A stretch of 64,000 bases of DNA. Origin: Christiangramia fulva (GTDB taxonomy: Bacteria > Bacteroidota > Bacteroidia > Flavobacteriales > Flavobacteriaceae). A program made the position numbers and the translations under genes. Each line of letters begins with the position of its first letter. The first letter of the stretch is position 1. The stretch covers positions 3,844,001 through 3,908,000 of the forward strand of contig NZ_CP028136.1 of the NCBI RefSeq assembly GCF_003024155.1, written 5' to 3'. A model generated the notes under the pieces. It searched no databases. It had not been told where the DNA came from and saw only the letters and a list, made by a program, of their open reading frames with translations. Below, piece by piece: positions 43,805 through 51,349 of this stretch.

Positions 43805-44979
43805 TAATCTTCCTCTAAAGACTTATTTAATTTCTGGTTTATTTCCTGAATAATTGTTTGAGAATAACAATCCCAGGTATATTTTTTGGCGATCCTTTCA
43901 ATAGTTTGATGATTATTCCTCAAACCTTCCCTGAAATCCTTGTTTTCAATTAATCTCAACAGGTCTTCTTTTAAGAAGCGATTATCTTCTGAAGAAATAA
44001 TCAAATCTTCATTATTTCGAAAAATTTTCTTTACTGAATCTATATCCGGTGCAATTACAGGTAACCCTGCGGCGAGATATTCAAAAATCTTCAGCGGATT
44101 CATGTAATGGTTGGCATAATGATGTACCGCTATATCAAAACAGTTGAGATGCTCATTCACCTGTTCATGCTTTATCCAACCTTTGAGAATAATTTTATTT
44201 TCTAAAGAATAATGTTTTATAAAATGATGAATTTTTGAATACGCCGGTCCATCGCCAATAATAACAAGAGCCGTATCAGGTAGTTCTTTTTCGATTTCTC
44301 TGAAGGCTTCGGTTAATCGAAGTAATTTTTTATGAAAATCAAGGGTTCCAATATAACCGATTATTATTTTATCTTCCGGATAACCAAGCTTTTCTCGAAT
44401 TTCCTTTTTATCGGGCAGTGGAAAAAATTTACTGATATCAGTACCGTTATAAATCACTTTATCCCGGCTCTCGTCAAGATCACTTCCCATAATACGCTGA
44501 CGGGAAAAGTCGGAAATAAAGAAATTCAGATCACTTTTTGTATAGGAATGCCTTTGTTTTTTTATAAATAAATTTCTGAAAGTTATATTCCTGTAAAATT
44601 CATCAAATGGAGAACCATTTATCTGCGCACAAATTAAAAGATCCGGAAAAAGCTTTCGCAGCTTGTCAATTTGAAGAAAATTTGAATCCATTTGTAAAAT
44701 GAGCACATCGGGTTTTACCTCTCTTATCCTTTTAATCAGGCCAGAAAAATAAAATCTATTCCTTCTGAAAAAGGAAACTGCCTGAAAAAGACCGAACTTT
44801 TTTAAAAAGGACTTTATTCCATTATCTTTTCGCGGCTTTTTTATGGAATCCTTACCTGTTTCAGGAAACAAATATTTCTCAACCGATTTATCTTTATCAA
44901 GATGCCGAAAAAATTCAATAGATTGAATACTCCCGCCGTGACTGGCGTGATAAGAAGTAGTATAATAAAGAATCTTCAT
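43804..44979 (-). CDS. GT4-type glycosyltransferase
   Basis: The 391-residue GT-B enzyme begins MKILYYTTSYHASHGGSIQS, a typical acceptor-side start. It has the donor-binding segment IIGYIGTLDFHKKLLRLTEAFREI and a C-terminal FEYLAAGLPVIAPD in place of the classical E-x7-E, with Glu in IFEYLAAG. The sugar specificity cannot be read. It is 1 base after the GT29-like gene and overlaps the next GT gene by 1 base. Confidence 0.87.
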   Translation of the reverse strand: MKILYYTTSYHASHGGSIQSIEFFRHLDKDKSVEKYLFPETGKDSIKKPRKDNGIKSFLKKFGLFQAVSFFRRNRFYFSGLIKRIREVKPDVLILQMDSNFLQIDKLRKLFPDLLICAQINGSPFDEFYRNITFRNLFIKKQRHSYTKSDLNFFISDFSRQRIMGSDLDESRDKVIYNGTDISKFFPLPDKKEIREKLGYPEDKIIIGYIGTLDFHKKLLRLTEAFREIEKELPDTALVIIGDGPAYSKIHHFIKHYSLENKIILKGWIKHEQVNEHLNCFDIAVHHYANHYMNPLKIFEYLAAGLPVIAPDIDSVKKIFRNNEDLIISSEDNRFLKEDLLRLIENKDFREGLRNNHQTIERIAKKYTWDCYSQTIIQEINQKLNKSLEED

Positions 44980-44980
44980 A

Positions 44981-45724
44981 TTAAGTTTCAGGCTCGATAA
45001 TTTTTTCTAAATAATCGTCCAAGATAATTTTTTTTGAGGGTGAAGTCCTAAGAAAATCTTTAAAAACCTGAAATTCTTTATCGGGTGAATGTAAGCCCTG
45101 CGCAGCGATATGATTTTCGTTATCTCTTTGATCTTCGAGATGATCGCGATAGCCTTTATAATACGCAGTTTTAAAAAAACTAAAGCCGGCGATAAAGACC
45201 TGTTCGGTTTGAGGAATAAGGGAAGAAGCAAGCGCATAAAAACCGATAGTTGGTAAATGAGAACCAAATCTCGAAGAGATATTTTCAGAAATTTCTTTAT
45301 TTAACAAATAGGTGGGAATTCTTTGTTTTTTCCTTTTATAAAAATTCAATTGGGCTTTTCTTCCTAATGAATTATTATTAGGATTGATAATTTTTTGAAT
45401 TCCAAATTTGGTATAAAGGTCCAAATCTATTTCCCCGCCTCCACTCTGCTCATTTTCAAAAAAACTATGGTATAAAATGTCGATCCGCTTCCCCATATAT
45501 TTATCCAGGGAAGGCTCCCACGCATGCGGAGCTTTATTTACGCGAATAACAATATCAGAAGCTTCAATTATTTCCCTGTTTGATTTAATAAGGGCTGTGT
45601 CTGCCGCTCCTATGACCGCAATTTTCTTTTGACTGAATTCGGCTACGGGATCAAATTCGGCTACAGAAATATGGAAAAGGTATTTCCCGTACAGGTGTCG
45701 TATAACTTTATTCAAAGGATTCAA
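44981..45724 (-). CDS. GT29-like (sialyltransferase-family) glycosyltransferase
   Basis: The 247-residue protein shows the pattern of GT29 sialyltransferase motifs: motif L at 36-63 (AVIGAADTALI to DIVIRVNKAP), motif S at 157-184 (LPTIGFYALAS to VFIAGFSFF) and a VS-like His-x4-Glu at 212-217 (GLHSPDKEF). GT29 enzymes use CMP-activated sialic acids or related ulosonic acids. The CMP-sugar synthetase gene two positions upstream supports a CMP donor. The length is close to bacterial GT29-like proteins. No ATG is available: the TTG at 45724 is the first start after an in-frame stop, and it overlaps the HAD gene by 17 bases. The family call comes from motif pattern, not a search. Confidence 0.72.
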   Translation of the reverse strand: MNPLNKVIRHLYGKYLFHISVAEFDPVAEFSQKKIAVIGAADTALIKSNREIIEASDIVIRVNKAPHAWEPSLDKYMGKRIDILYHSFFENEQSGGGEIDLDLYTKFGIQKIINPNNNSLGRKAQLNFYKRKKQRIPTYLLNKEISENISSRFGSHLPTIGFYALASSLIPQTEQVFIAGFSFFKTAYYKGYRDHLEDQRDNENHIAAQGLHSPDKEFQVFKDFLRTSPSKKIILDDYLEKIIEPET

Positions 45725-46331
45725 TATAGTTAAGGTCTTTTTCTTTTAAGGCCGGGTTATTGAAGCCAAAAAACTGAACATTATTTTTTTCAGCTGCCTC
45801 ATAGTCGTTTACCGAATCTCCAATGAGAACACTTTCAGAAGGCTCAATTTTCTTTTTTTCAAGTAGCTGCTTTACAAGTTGTGGCTTCGGCGTTGGGGAA
45901 CCTTCTATTTCTTCAAAAAGATGGGCGATTTCCAGTTCTTTACATAAAAACCTCAGTTCTTCTCCATCGGAACCGGAAACAATCAGCATTCGATAATTAT
46001 CTTTATTTTTTTGAATAAATTGAAGCGTTTCCGGTATCAGCACTTTTTTATCGACCAGTTTTTTTACCATGATATCTGAAAAACGTGAAGCCAGCTCCTC
46101 TACTCTCTCATCACTGACCTCTTCGTGACGGATCTCTTCAAAGAAATAACGAAATTTTACATACCGCGAGATCCCGCCGTTTTGATGATGGTATTTAACC
46201 AATTGTTGTACCTGGTCTTTTGGATAATCTTCCAGTACTTTTTCGAATCCATAGGTCCGCACCTTTTCCGAATCGATAATCACACCGTCAAAATCCCAGA
46301 ATATTACATTTTTATCGATAAAATTTTTCAT
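45708..46331 (-). CDS. HAD-family phosphatase
   Basis: The 207-residue protein has all four HAD motifs: FWDFDGVIID with nucleophile Asp13 and Asp15, the Ser of MLIVSGSDGEE, the Lys of PTPKPQLVKQLL, and VLIGDSVNDYEAA. A helical cap at about 20-90 places it among the phosphoglycolate-phosphatase/beta-phosphoglucomutase type. In this cassette the likely job is removing phosphate from a sugar-acid phosphate before CMP activation, the role KdsC or the Kdn-9-P and Neu5Ac-9-P phosphatases play elsewhere. It overlaps the CMP-sugar synthetase gene by 20 bases. Confidence 0.85.
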   Translation of the reverse strand: MKNFIDKNVIFWDFDGVIIDSEKVRTYGFEKVLEDYPKDQVQQLVKYHHQNGGISRYVKFRYFFEEIRHEEVSDERVEELASRFSDIMVKKLVDKKVLIPETLQFIQKNKDNYRMLIVSGSDGEELRFLCKELEIAHLFEEIEGSPTPKPQLVKQLLEKKKIEPSESVLIGDSVNDYEAAEKNNVQFFGFNNPALKEKDLNYIESFE

Positions 46332-46992
46332 AAATCGCTTCGGCTAATTTAAAATCAAGATCGGTATCAATATCCCAGGAGTCCAATTTATTCATTTCAT
46401 ATAAAAAAGGATCTTTACCAATTCTGTTTCCATTTTCGTAAAACTTCCTACTGGCCAGGAAAATGGCACTATTCACCTGATAAATTTCTTCCAGATCCTG
46501 TGAACGCGGCCATACCTGATTTCCCTTGGCGTTGGCCAATCTTTTCTTCTTTCGGTCCCAAAAAAATTCTTTTTTACATTCTACCGACATCAATGAATCA
46601 TGATTTTCAAGATTCCTGAATTTCTCAATGGCATCCCGATAATTTTCTGCCTGGCAGAATGGCGAGGTCACATGGCTCCATAAAATATGTTCGCATTGGG
46701 TAATTTGAGGAATATATTTAATAAGGTCGGTAAGCTTTGTTTCTGAAGAAGAAAGTTCTTCAGGACGTTGGACTATCTTTAAGGAACTTAACTTCTCCTT
46801 AAAACCTTCAGCAATCTCGATACATTGGGGATCATTGGTTGAAATTATTATCTCGGTAAAAGAAGTAATTTTAAGTAACTGGTTAAGTTTCAACTCAAGT
46901 AATCCGCCGGGGATATCAGAGAATTTTCTCGTGTTCTTTTCTTTTACACGTTCACTCCCTTTTCTTACAGGTATGAATAATGCGAGGCTCAC
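46312..46992 (-). CDS. CMP-sugar synthetase (acylneuraminate cytidylyltransferase family)
   Basis: The 226-residue protein starts with the nucleotide-binding signature FIPVRKGSERVKEKNTRKF of the NeuA/KdsB superfamily, closest in form to NeuA. It goes on with IIISTNDPQCIEIA and HVTSPFCQAENYRDAIEKF. It would form a CMP-ulosonic acid (CMP-NeuAc, CMP-Kdn, CMP-Kdo or a new relative) from CTP. The start is GTG, sharing a base with the aldolase stop (TAGTG). Neighbouring aldolase, HAD and GT29-like genes form a full make-activate-transfer series. The substrate is unknown because no NeuB-type synthase is visible. Confidence 0.86.
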   Translation of the reverse strand: MSLALFIPVRKGSERVKEKNTRKFSDIPGGLLELKLNQLLKITSFTEIIISTNDPQCIEIAEGFKEKLSSLKIVQRPEELSSSETKLTDLIKYIPQITQCEHILWSHVTSPFCQAENYRDAIEKFRNLENHDSLMSVECKKEFFWDRKKKRLANAKGNQVWPRSQDLEEIYQVNSAIFLASRKFYENGNRIGKDPFLYEMNKLDSWDIDTDLDFKLAEAIYEKFYR

Positions 46993-48518
46993 TAAATTAA
47001 GGTATAAATTGATCTGGAATCTAATGAATATTCGGTTGGGGTTAAACTCCAGATTTTAAGTTCATCTTTAAAATCTTCAAAAATCCTTGAGTTTTCCTCG
47101 AAAAGTTCAAGTTCTTCCTTGGTCATAGTTCCTCCATAACCATCATAACCGGTAACAAAAAGCTCTTTTATAGAATGTTTCAGACAAAACTGTAATATCA
47201 AGGCAGTCATGGAGCGCTGGTACTTCTGGTCAAAATCTTTGCTTTTCAGTTTTATTGACTGCTTTTCAAGATTTTCCGGGATATATGTCAAAGTTGAAAA
47301 GAAATCGGGTGCTAAAATGGCAATTCTATTTGAAAAATCTTTGATTTCTTTTTGAGATTGCAAGCGTTTTCCTTCGTTTCCGGCTAAAAAGTGAAGTTGA
47401 AAATTAGAACTCTCTGAAAAGCAGGTAACATTTTTAGAACTGGCAAAAATGATAAGAATATTTTTCTCATTTTCGGCAAATTCGTTTATGGCTTCACAAT
47501 GGGATTTCACTGAATCCCCACCACCTATTAGAATGGCTTTTTCAAATTTGGGAAATTTATAATTTTCTGAAACGGGCTCTTTTTTCGTCGAGATATCTTT
47601 TTTAAAGGAATTCAACGAAAAAAATCGCTTTTTCACTTGTGACATAACGGCATCTTGTGGAAGGGATCTGATACCCGAAACCATATAAGGCAAATTAGTG
47701 CCCCAGTGATATTTCCCCCGAAATTCTTCAAAAATATCGCTGATCGAATTCAGCACATCCAGATCCAGCTCGATAATCTGCTCTTTAAAAAGGACACTCA
47801 GTAAAAGTTCCGTTCTTAAATTCCCGGCACCTCTACCCATTCCTAGAACAGTGGAATCAATAATTCCTGCACCGGAATTGCGCGCAGCTAAAGAATTCGC
47901 CAGAGCAAGTTCCAGATTATTATGGCCATGAAATCCAATTAGGATAGTTAATTCAGATTTCAAATAGGCAAGACATTTTTGTACAGAATCGGGAAACATT
48001 CCTCCATAAGAATCCACCAGATAAAAGAAATCAAAACCTTCATTTATCTGCTGCAAAATTTCTTTTCCCGGATAATTATCCTGCCATTCACTTGCGTACA
48101 TAAGATTTAGAGCCACCTCAAAACCTTCTTCCTTTATTCTTTTGCCAAGTTTTAAAGATCGTTCAAGATTTTCCGGTTTTACTGCGAGCCGAACCAAATC
48201 GATATAACCTTTTGCATTTTCCAGTAAGGAAGAACAATCATTTTCACTAACTTCCTTTTCATTGATCATTACCGCCAGTTTATGAATGGAGCGGTCGCAG
48301 CACTTTTCGAGCACTTTTTGCGGCAGGTAGTAAAAAGCTCCGTGGTAATCTTCTTTTTGAATTGAAAAATAACCTATTTCAATATAATCCAAAGGCAGTT
48401 GATTGGTCAATTCGAAATATGAAATTAGAAGATCCTCAGGAAAATCCCAGTTTGTATAGTATCCGCCATCCCGCAGCGTACAATCCAGAAGTAAAAGCCT
48501 GTCTTCTTTGAAATTCAT
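46992..48518 (-). CDS. DRE-TIM aldolase-like protein with extra C-terminal domain
   Basis: The 508-residue protein has an HMG-CoA-lyase/4-hydroxy-2-oxovalerate-aldolase-type barrel at about 7-290. The DRE-TIM signature is LDCTLRDGG (Asp12, Arg16, Asp17), the metal ligands are His197 and His199 in GFHGHNN, and GMGRGAGN lies at 226-233. Known members form or cleave C-C bonds between pyruvate (or acetyl-CoA) and an aldehyde or keto acid, using a divalent metal. The C-terminal 190 residues are separate and have a Rossmann-like KAILIGGGDS (327-336) and LFVTGYDGYGG (453-463); I do not recognise this domain with certainty. It leads a cassette with CMP-sugar synthetase, HAD phosphatase and GT29-like genes. 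It may make a 2-keto-3-deoxy sugar acid in place of NeuB. Confidence 0.8.
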   Translation of the reverse strand: MNFKEDRLLLLDCTLRDGGYYTNWDFPEDLLISYFELTNQLPLDYIEIGYFSIQKEDYHGAFYYLPQKVLEKCCDRSIHKLAVMINEKEVSENDCSSLLENAKGYIDLVRLAVKPENLERSLKLGKRIKEEGFEVALNLMYASEWQDNYPGKEILQQINEGFDFFYLVDSYGGMFPDSVQKCLAYLKSELTILIGFHGHNNLELALANSLAARNSGAGIIDSTVLGMGRGAGNLRTELLLSVLFKEQIIELDLDVLNSISDIFEEFRGKYHWGTNLPYMVSGIRSLPQDAVMSQVKKRFFSLNSFKKDISTKKEPVSENYKFPKFEKAILIGGGDSVKSHCEAINEFAENEKNILIIFASSKNVTCFSESSNFQLHFLAGNEGKRLQSQKEIKDFSNRIAILAPDFFSTLTYIPENLEKQSIKLKSKDFDQKYQRSMTALILQFCLKHSIKELFVTGYDGYGGTMTKEELELFEENSRIFEDFKDELKIWSLTPTEYSLDSRSIYTLI

Positions 48519-48562
48519 GAAACGATCTTTATTAGCGGCAATTTAAAAGGATTTCCGTAAAC

Positions 48563-49480
48563 TCAATCAACCTTAAGATTATTTTGATACTTTCCTGTTA
48601 AGAATTGTTTCAAAGCCCTGGTATAAATTTTTGAACTTTTAGATCCACTTTTTTTAAAATAACCCAAAGGTATTTTTATCAGAATTTTCAGGAAGGTAAA
48701 AGCAAAAGCTGAATAATACCTTTGCTGGTAGAATATATGTAAAAGATTTCGTGCAGAATAAAATTCACGATTCCTGTTAACTTCTTTCTTTTTAAGATTC
48801 GGACGATAGTCTTCGGCTGAATCGCCGTATTTATAACGAACCTGAAGCCAGGTCCTGGCATCCACGAAATTATGGAAACCGGCGTTTTTCGATTTTAAAC
48901 TTAGATCAAGGTCTTCAAAGGCAAAAAAAAGATTGGGATCGGGAAGAATTTTTCTTCGAACTAATTCCGAATTCACAAATAAGGTATGTCCTCCCGGCAC
49001 AACATCGGTCTCCAATATTTCTTTTCCTCTTAATTCAGCATTGGAATGAGATCTTATTCTTCCAGTGAGGCTATTAAAAGAAGCTCCGGTGCCGGCCATT
49101 AAACCGGGTTTTCGGCTTTCTTTTTCTAAGCGGTTTATGCACTCCAGCATTCTTTTAAAAACGCTATCATCCCGCGGCGGATTATTATCATCTCCCCAGT
49201 AGATCCATTCAAACCCTTCCTTAGCCAATTGCTCCAGCCCTATTTTCGAAGCTCCTGCTGGTCCTGAATTATATCCAACCTTATAATAGGAGATTTTAGG
49301 ATTTGACAAGGATTCCACCAATTTTTCGGTAGTATCATTATCACTATTATCAACAATTAAAAGTTCTTCAGGAGGCAAGGACTGAGACAGTATTTTTTTT
49401 ATAGTATCAGGAAGAACCTGAACCCGGTTATAGGTGATAACGAAAGCCGCAAATCTTATAGATACTCTTTTTTCAGTCAT
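48563..49480 (-). CDS. GT2-family glycosyltransferase
   Basis: The 305-residue GT-A enzyme starts with AFVITYNRVQVLPDTIKKIL and IVDNSDNDTTEKLVE, and has an acidic metal-binding motif in WIYWGDDNNPPRDD (about residue 93). VVPGGHTLFVNSELV and FFAFEDLDLSLK match the galactofuranosyl/rhamnosyl-type GT2 group. The C-terminus is basic and hydrophobic (about 245-290), suggesting membrane association. It ends 44 bases before the aldolase start and begins 1 base from the ABC transporter gene. Confidence 0.9.
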   Translation of the reverse strand: MTEKRVSIRFAAFVITYNRVQVLPDTIKKILSQSLPPEELLIVDNSDNDTTEKLVESLSNPKISYYKVGYNSGPAGASKIGLEQLAKEGFEWIYWGDDNNPPRDDSVFKRMLECINRLEKESRKPGLMAGTGASFNSLTGRIRSHSNAELRGKEILETDVVPGGHTLFVNSELVRRKILPDPNLFFAFEDLDLSLKSKNAGFHNFVDARTWLQVRYKYGDSAEDYRPNLKKKEVNRNREFYSARNLLHIFYQQRYYSAFAFTFLKILIKIPLGYFKKSGSKSSKIYTRALKQFLTGKYQNNLKVD

Positions 49481-49481
49481 T

Positions 49482-51266
49482 TTAAAGGCTCTGGTAGCGG
49501 ACCATCCGCTGGAATTCTTTACTTTTCGACATCAGTTCGGCATAGGTACCACTGGATTCGATGCGACCGTCTTTTAAAACAATGATCTTATCTGCAAATT
49601 TCACCGTTGAAAGGCGATGGGCAATGATAATCATCGTGTATTTTCCTTTAAGGCTGATCAGGTTATTCTGAATTTCATTCTCTGTTTCACTATCCAGGGA
49701 AGAAGTCGCCTCATCCATAAAAAGAATTTCAGTTTCCTTAAATAGTTCCCTGGCAATAGAAAATCGCTGTTTTTGACCTCCACTGATGTTTATTCCGTTA
49801 TAACCCAGCAGAGTTTCTTCCTTATATGGTAAGCTTTTAATATATGAATCGATTGCCGCTTTTTCTGCGGCTTTCCAGAATCTATCAAGACTTGCATTAT
49901 TTTTTTCTTTCCAGAAACTGATGTTATTAAATACCGAATCATTAAAAATAACGGGGTCCTGAACTATATACCCGGTCTTTTTCCTAAAAGAGATCAGGTC
50001 CAGATTTTTCATCGGTTCTCCATCAACAATAAAACGGCCACTATCGGGAGTTATAATTCCTGAAAGGATATTCATTAATGTAGTTTTACCGGCACCACTC
50101 TCCCCAACGATCGCAACAATTTCATTTTTGCTGATTACCAGATCGATATCCTTCAACACCGGCCGTTTTTTTTCATAGGAAAAGGAAACTGCTTTTAATT
50201 CAATTTTATCGTCAAAACTTTTAAAAACAATATCTCCTGAGGATTCCTGATTATTCTTTAATTCTTTTCTGAAGTGGATAATATTTGAAATACTTCCTGA
50301 ATTTCCCAGGAAAAAATTCCATTGTTCCTGCATGGCCATAAAAAAAGTGATTGCTCGGTAAAGAAGGATCAGACTCAACATAATGGTAGCCACCGGCCTT
50401 TCGGAAAAATGAATAAATGTGAAAATAGCACCAAAGACAATAATAATTATCAATGGTTCCCTTAGCCCACTTAAAATCGCTTCAGAGATCCCCAGTTTTT
50501 TCTGGTATTTCTCCAGAATTTTTACCCTGTCCTTTATCCGTTTGCCGAAGGTTCTATTCAGTCCCGTGGCTTTTAAATACTGAAAATGATTGATCGCCTG
50601 CATCAGCAATCCCTGGAAATGATGGCTTTCCTGTGTATATTTTTTGGAGAAATATTTCGTTCTTTTATAAATATAGGAGAAAACAAAGTTCATCAAAAGG
50701 CCCCCGAGGAGCACCAACAGGGAAAAGATCCAGGCAGTCCTTATGGCTAAAAGCACATAAACCACCACAAGTGCGAAATAATGCAAAGATTTAAAATACT
50801 GTTTGTAAGCACCATTGATTCGGTTAATTTCCCCGGTAAAACTGTTCTGAATTCTCCCGGTATCGGCTACGGAAAATTTCTGATAATCGTAAGTATTGAA
50901 AAGATCCAAATGTTCGAATCTTAATTTCCGCATAAAAAACTGCTGGAGATAAACGCGGTAAGTGATCTCCATAAAACGAAGAATTCCTTTTAAAGAAAAA
51001 ATGATCAGAATTAAAAAAAATACATTCTTCAGGGAAAGCTCAATCGAAATAAAATTTAAAAAACGGTCCAGATAATTATTCACCTCGACGCCCGATTCTA
51101 TTCCCAAAGAGAGTTGGATAAGCGGAATGAACATCGCTATTCCCAAACCATCAAGTAGACCTAAAATAATGCTGAGAAAAACATCAATAAAGAGCCTTAA
51201 ACCCAGATAATCATAGAAGAAATTGAAATAAAAGAAATTCTTCTTAAAAGTTTGCTTGTTGATCAT
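49482..51266 (-). CDS. ABC exporter with fused permease and ATPase (PglK/MsbA-like flippase candidate)
   Basis: The 594-residue half-transporter has an N-terminal membrane domain with about six helices (20-320) and a C-terminal ATPase. Walker A is IVGESGAGKTTLMNIL, the signature is NISGGQKQRFSIAREL, Walker B is TEILFMDEATSSLD, and the H-loop is IIIAHRLSTV. Homodimers of this type flip lipid-linked oligosaccharides (PglK) or lipid A core (MsbA). In a locus with a PglC-like starter and no Wzx protein in the window, it is a good candidate for flipping the undecaprenyl-linked repeat unit. The start ATG at 51266 follows an 83-base gap after asnB. Confidence 0.9.
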   Translation of the reverse strand: MINKQTFKKNFFYFNFFYDYLGLRLFIDVFLSIILGLLDGLGIAMFIPLIQLSLGIESGVEVNNYLDRFLNFISIELSLKNVFFLILIIFSLKGILRFMEITYRVYLQQFFMRKLRFEHLDLFNTYDYQKFSVADTGRIQNSFTGEINRINGAYKQYFKSLHYFALVVVYVLLAIRTAWIFSLLVLLGGLLMNFVFSYIYKRTKYFSKKYTQESHHFQGLLMQAINHFQYLKATGLNRTFGKRIKDRVKILEKYQKKLGISEAILSGLREPLIIIIVFGAIFTFIHFSERPVATIMLSLILLYRAITFFMAMQEQWNFFLGNSGSISNIIHFRKELKNNQESSGDIVFKSFDDKIELKAVSFSYEKKRPVLKDIDLVISKNEIVAIVGESGAGKTTLMNILSGIITPDSGRFIVDGEPMKNLDLISFRKKTGYIVQDPVIFNDSVFNNISFWKEKNNASLDRFWKAAEKAAIDSYIKSLPYKEETLLGYNGINISGGQKQRFSIARELFKETEILFMDEATSSLDSETENEIQNNLISLKGKYTMIIIAHRLSTVKFADKIIVLKDGRIESSGTYAELMSKSKEFQRMVRYQSL

Positions 51267-51349
51267 GCCGGCCGGTTACTTAACTCAAATCTACTATTTT
51301 TTTGGAAAGGGAATAGAAAGCTGTTTTCCTTTTCCTTTTGAAATGAAAA

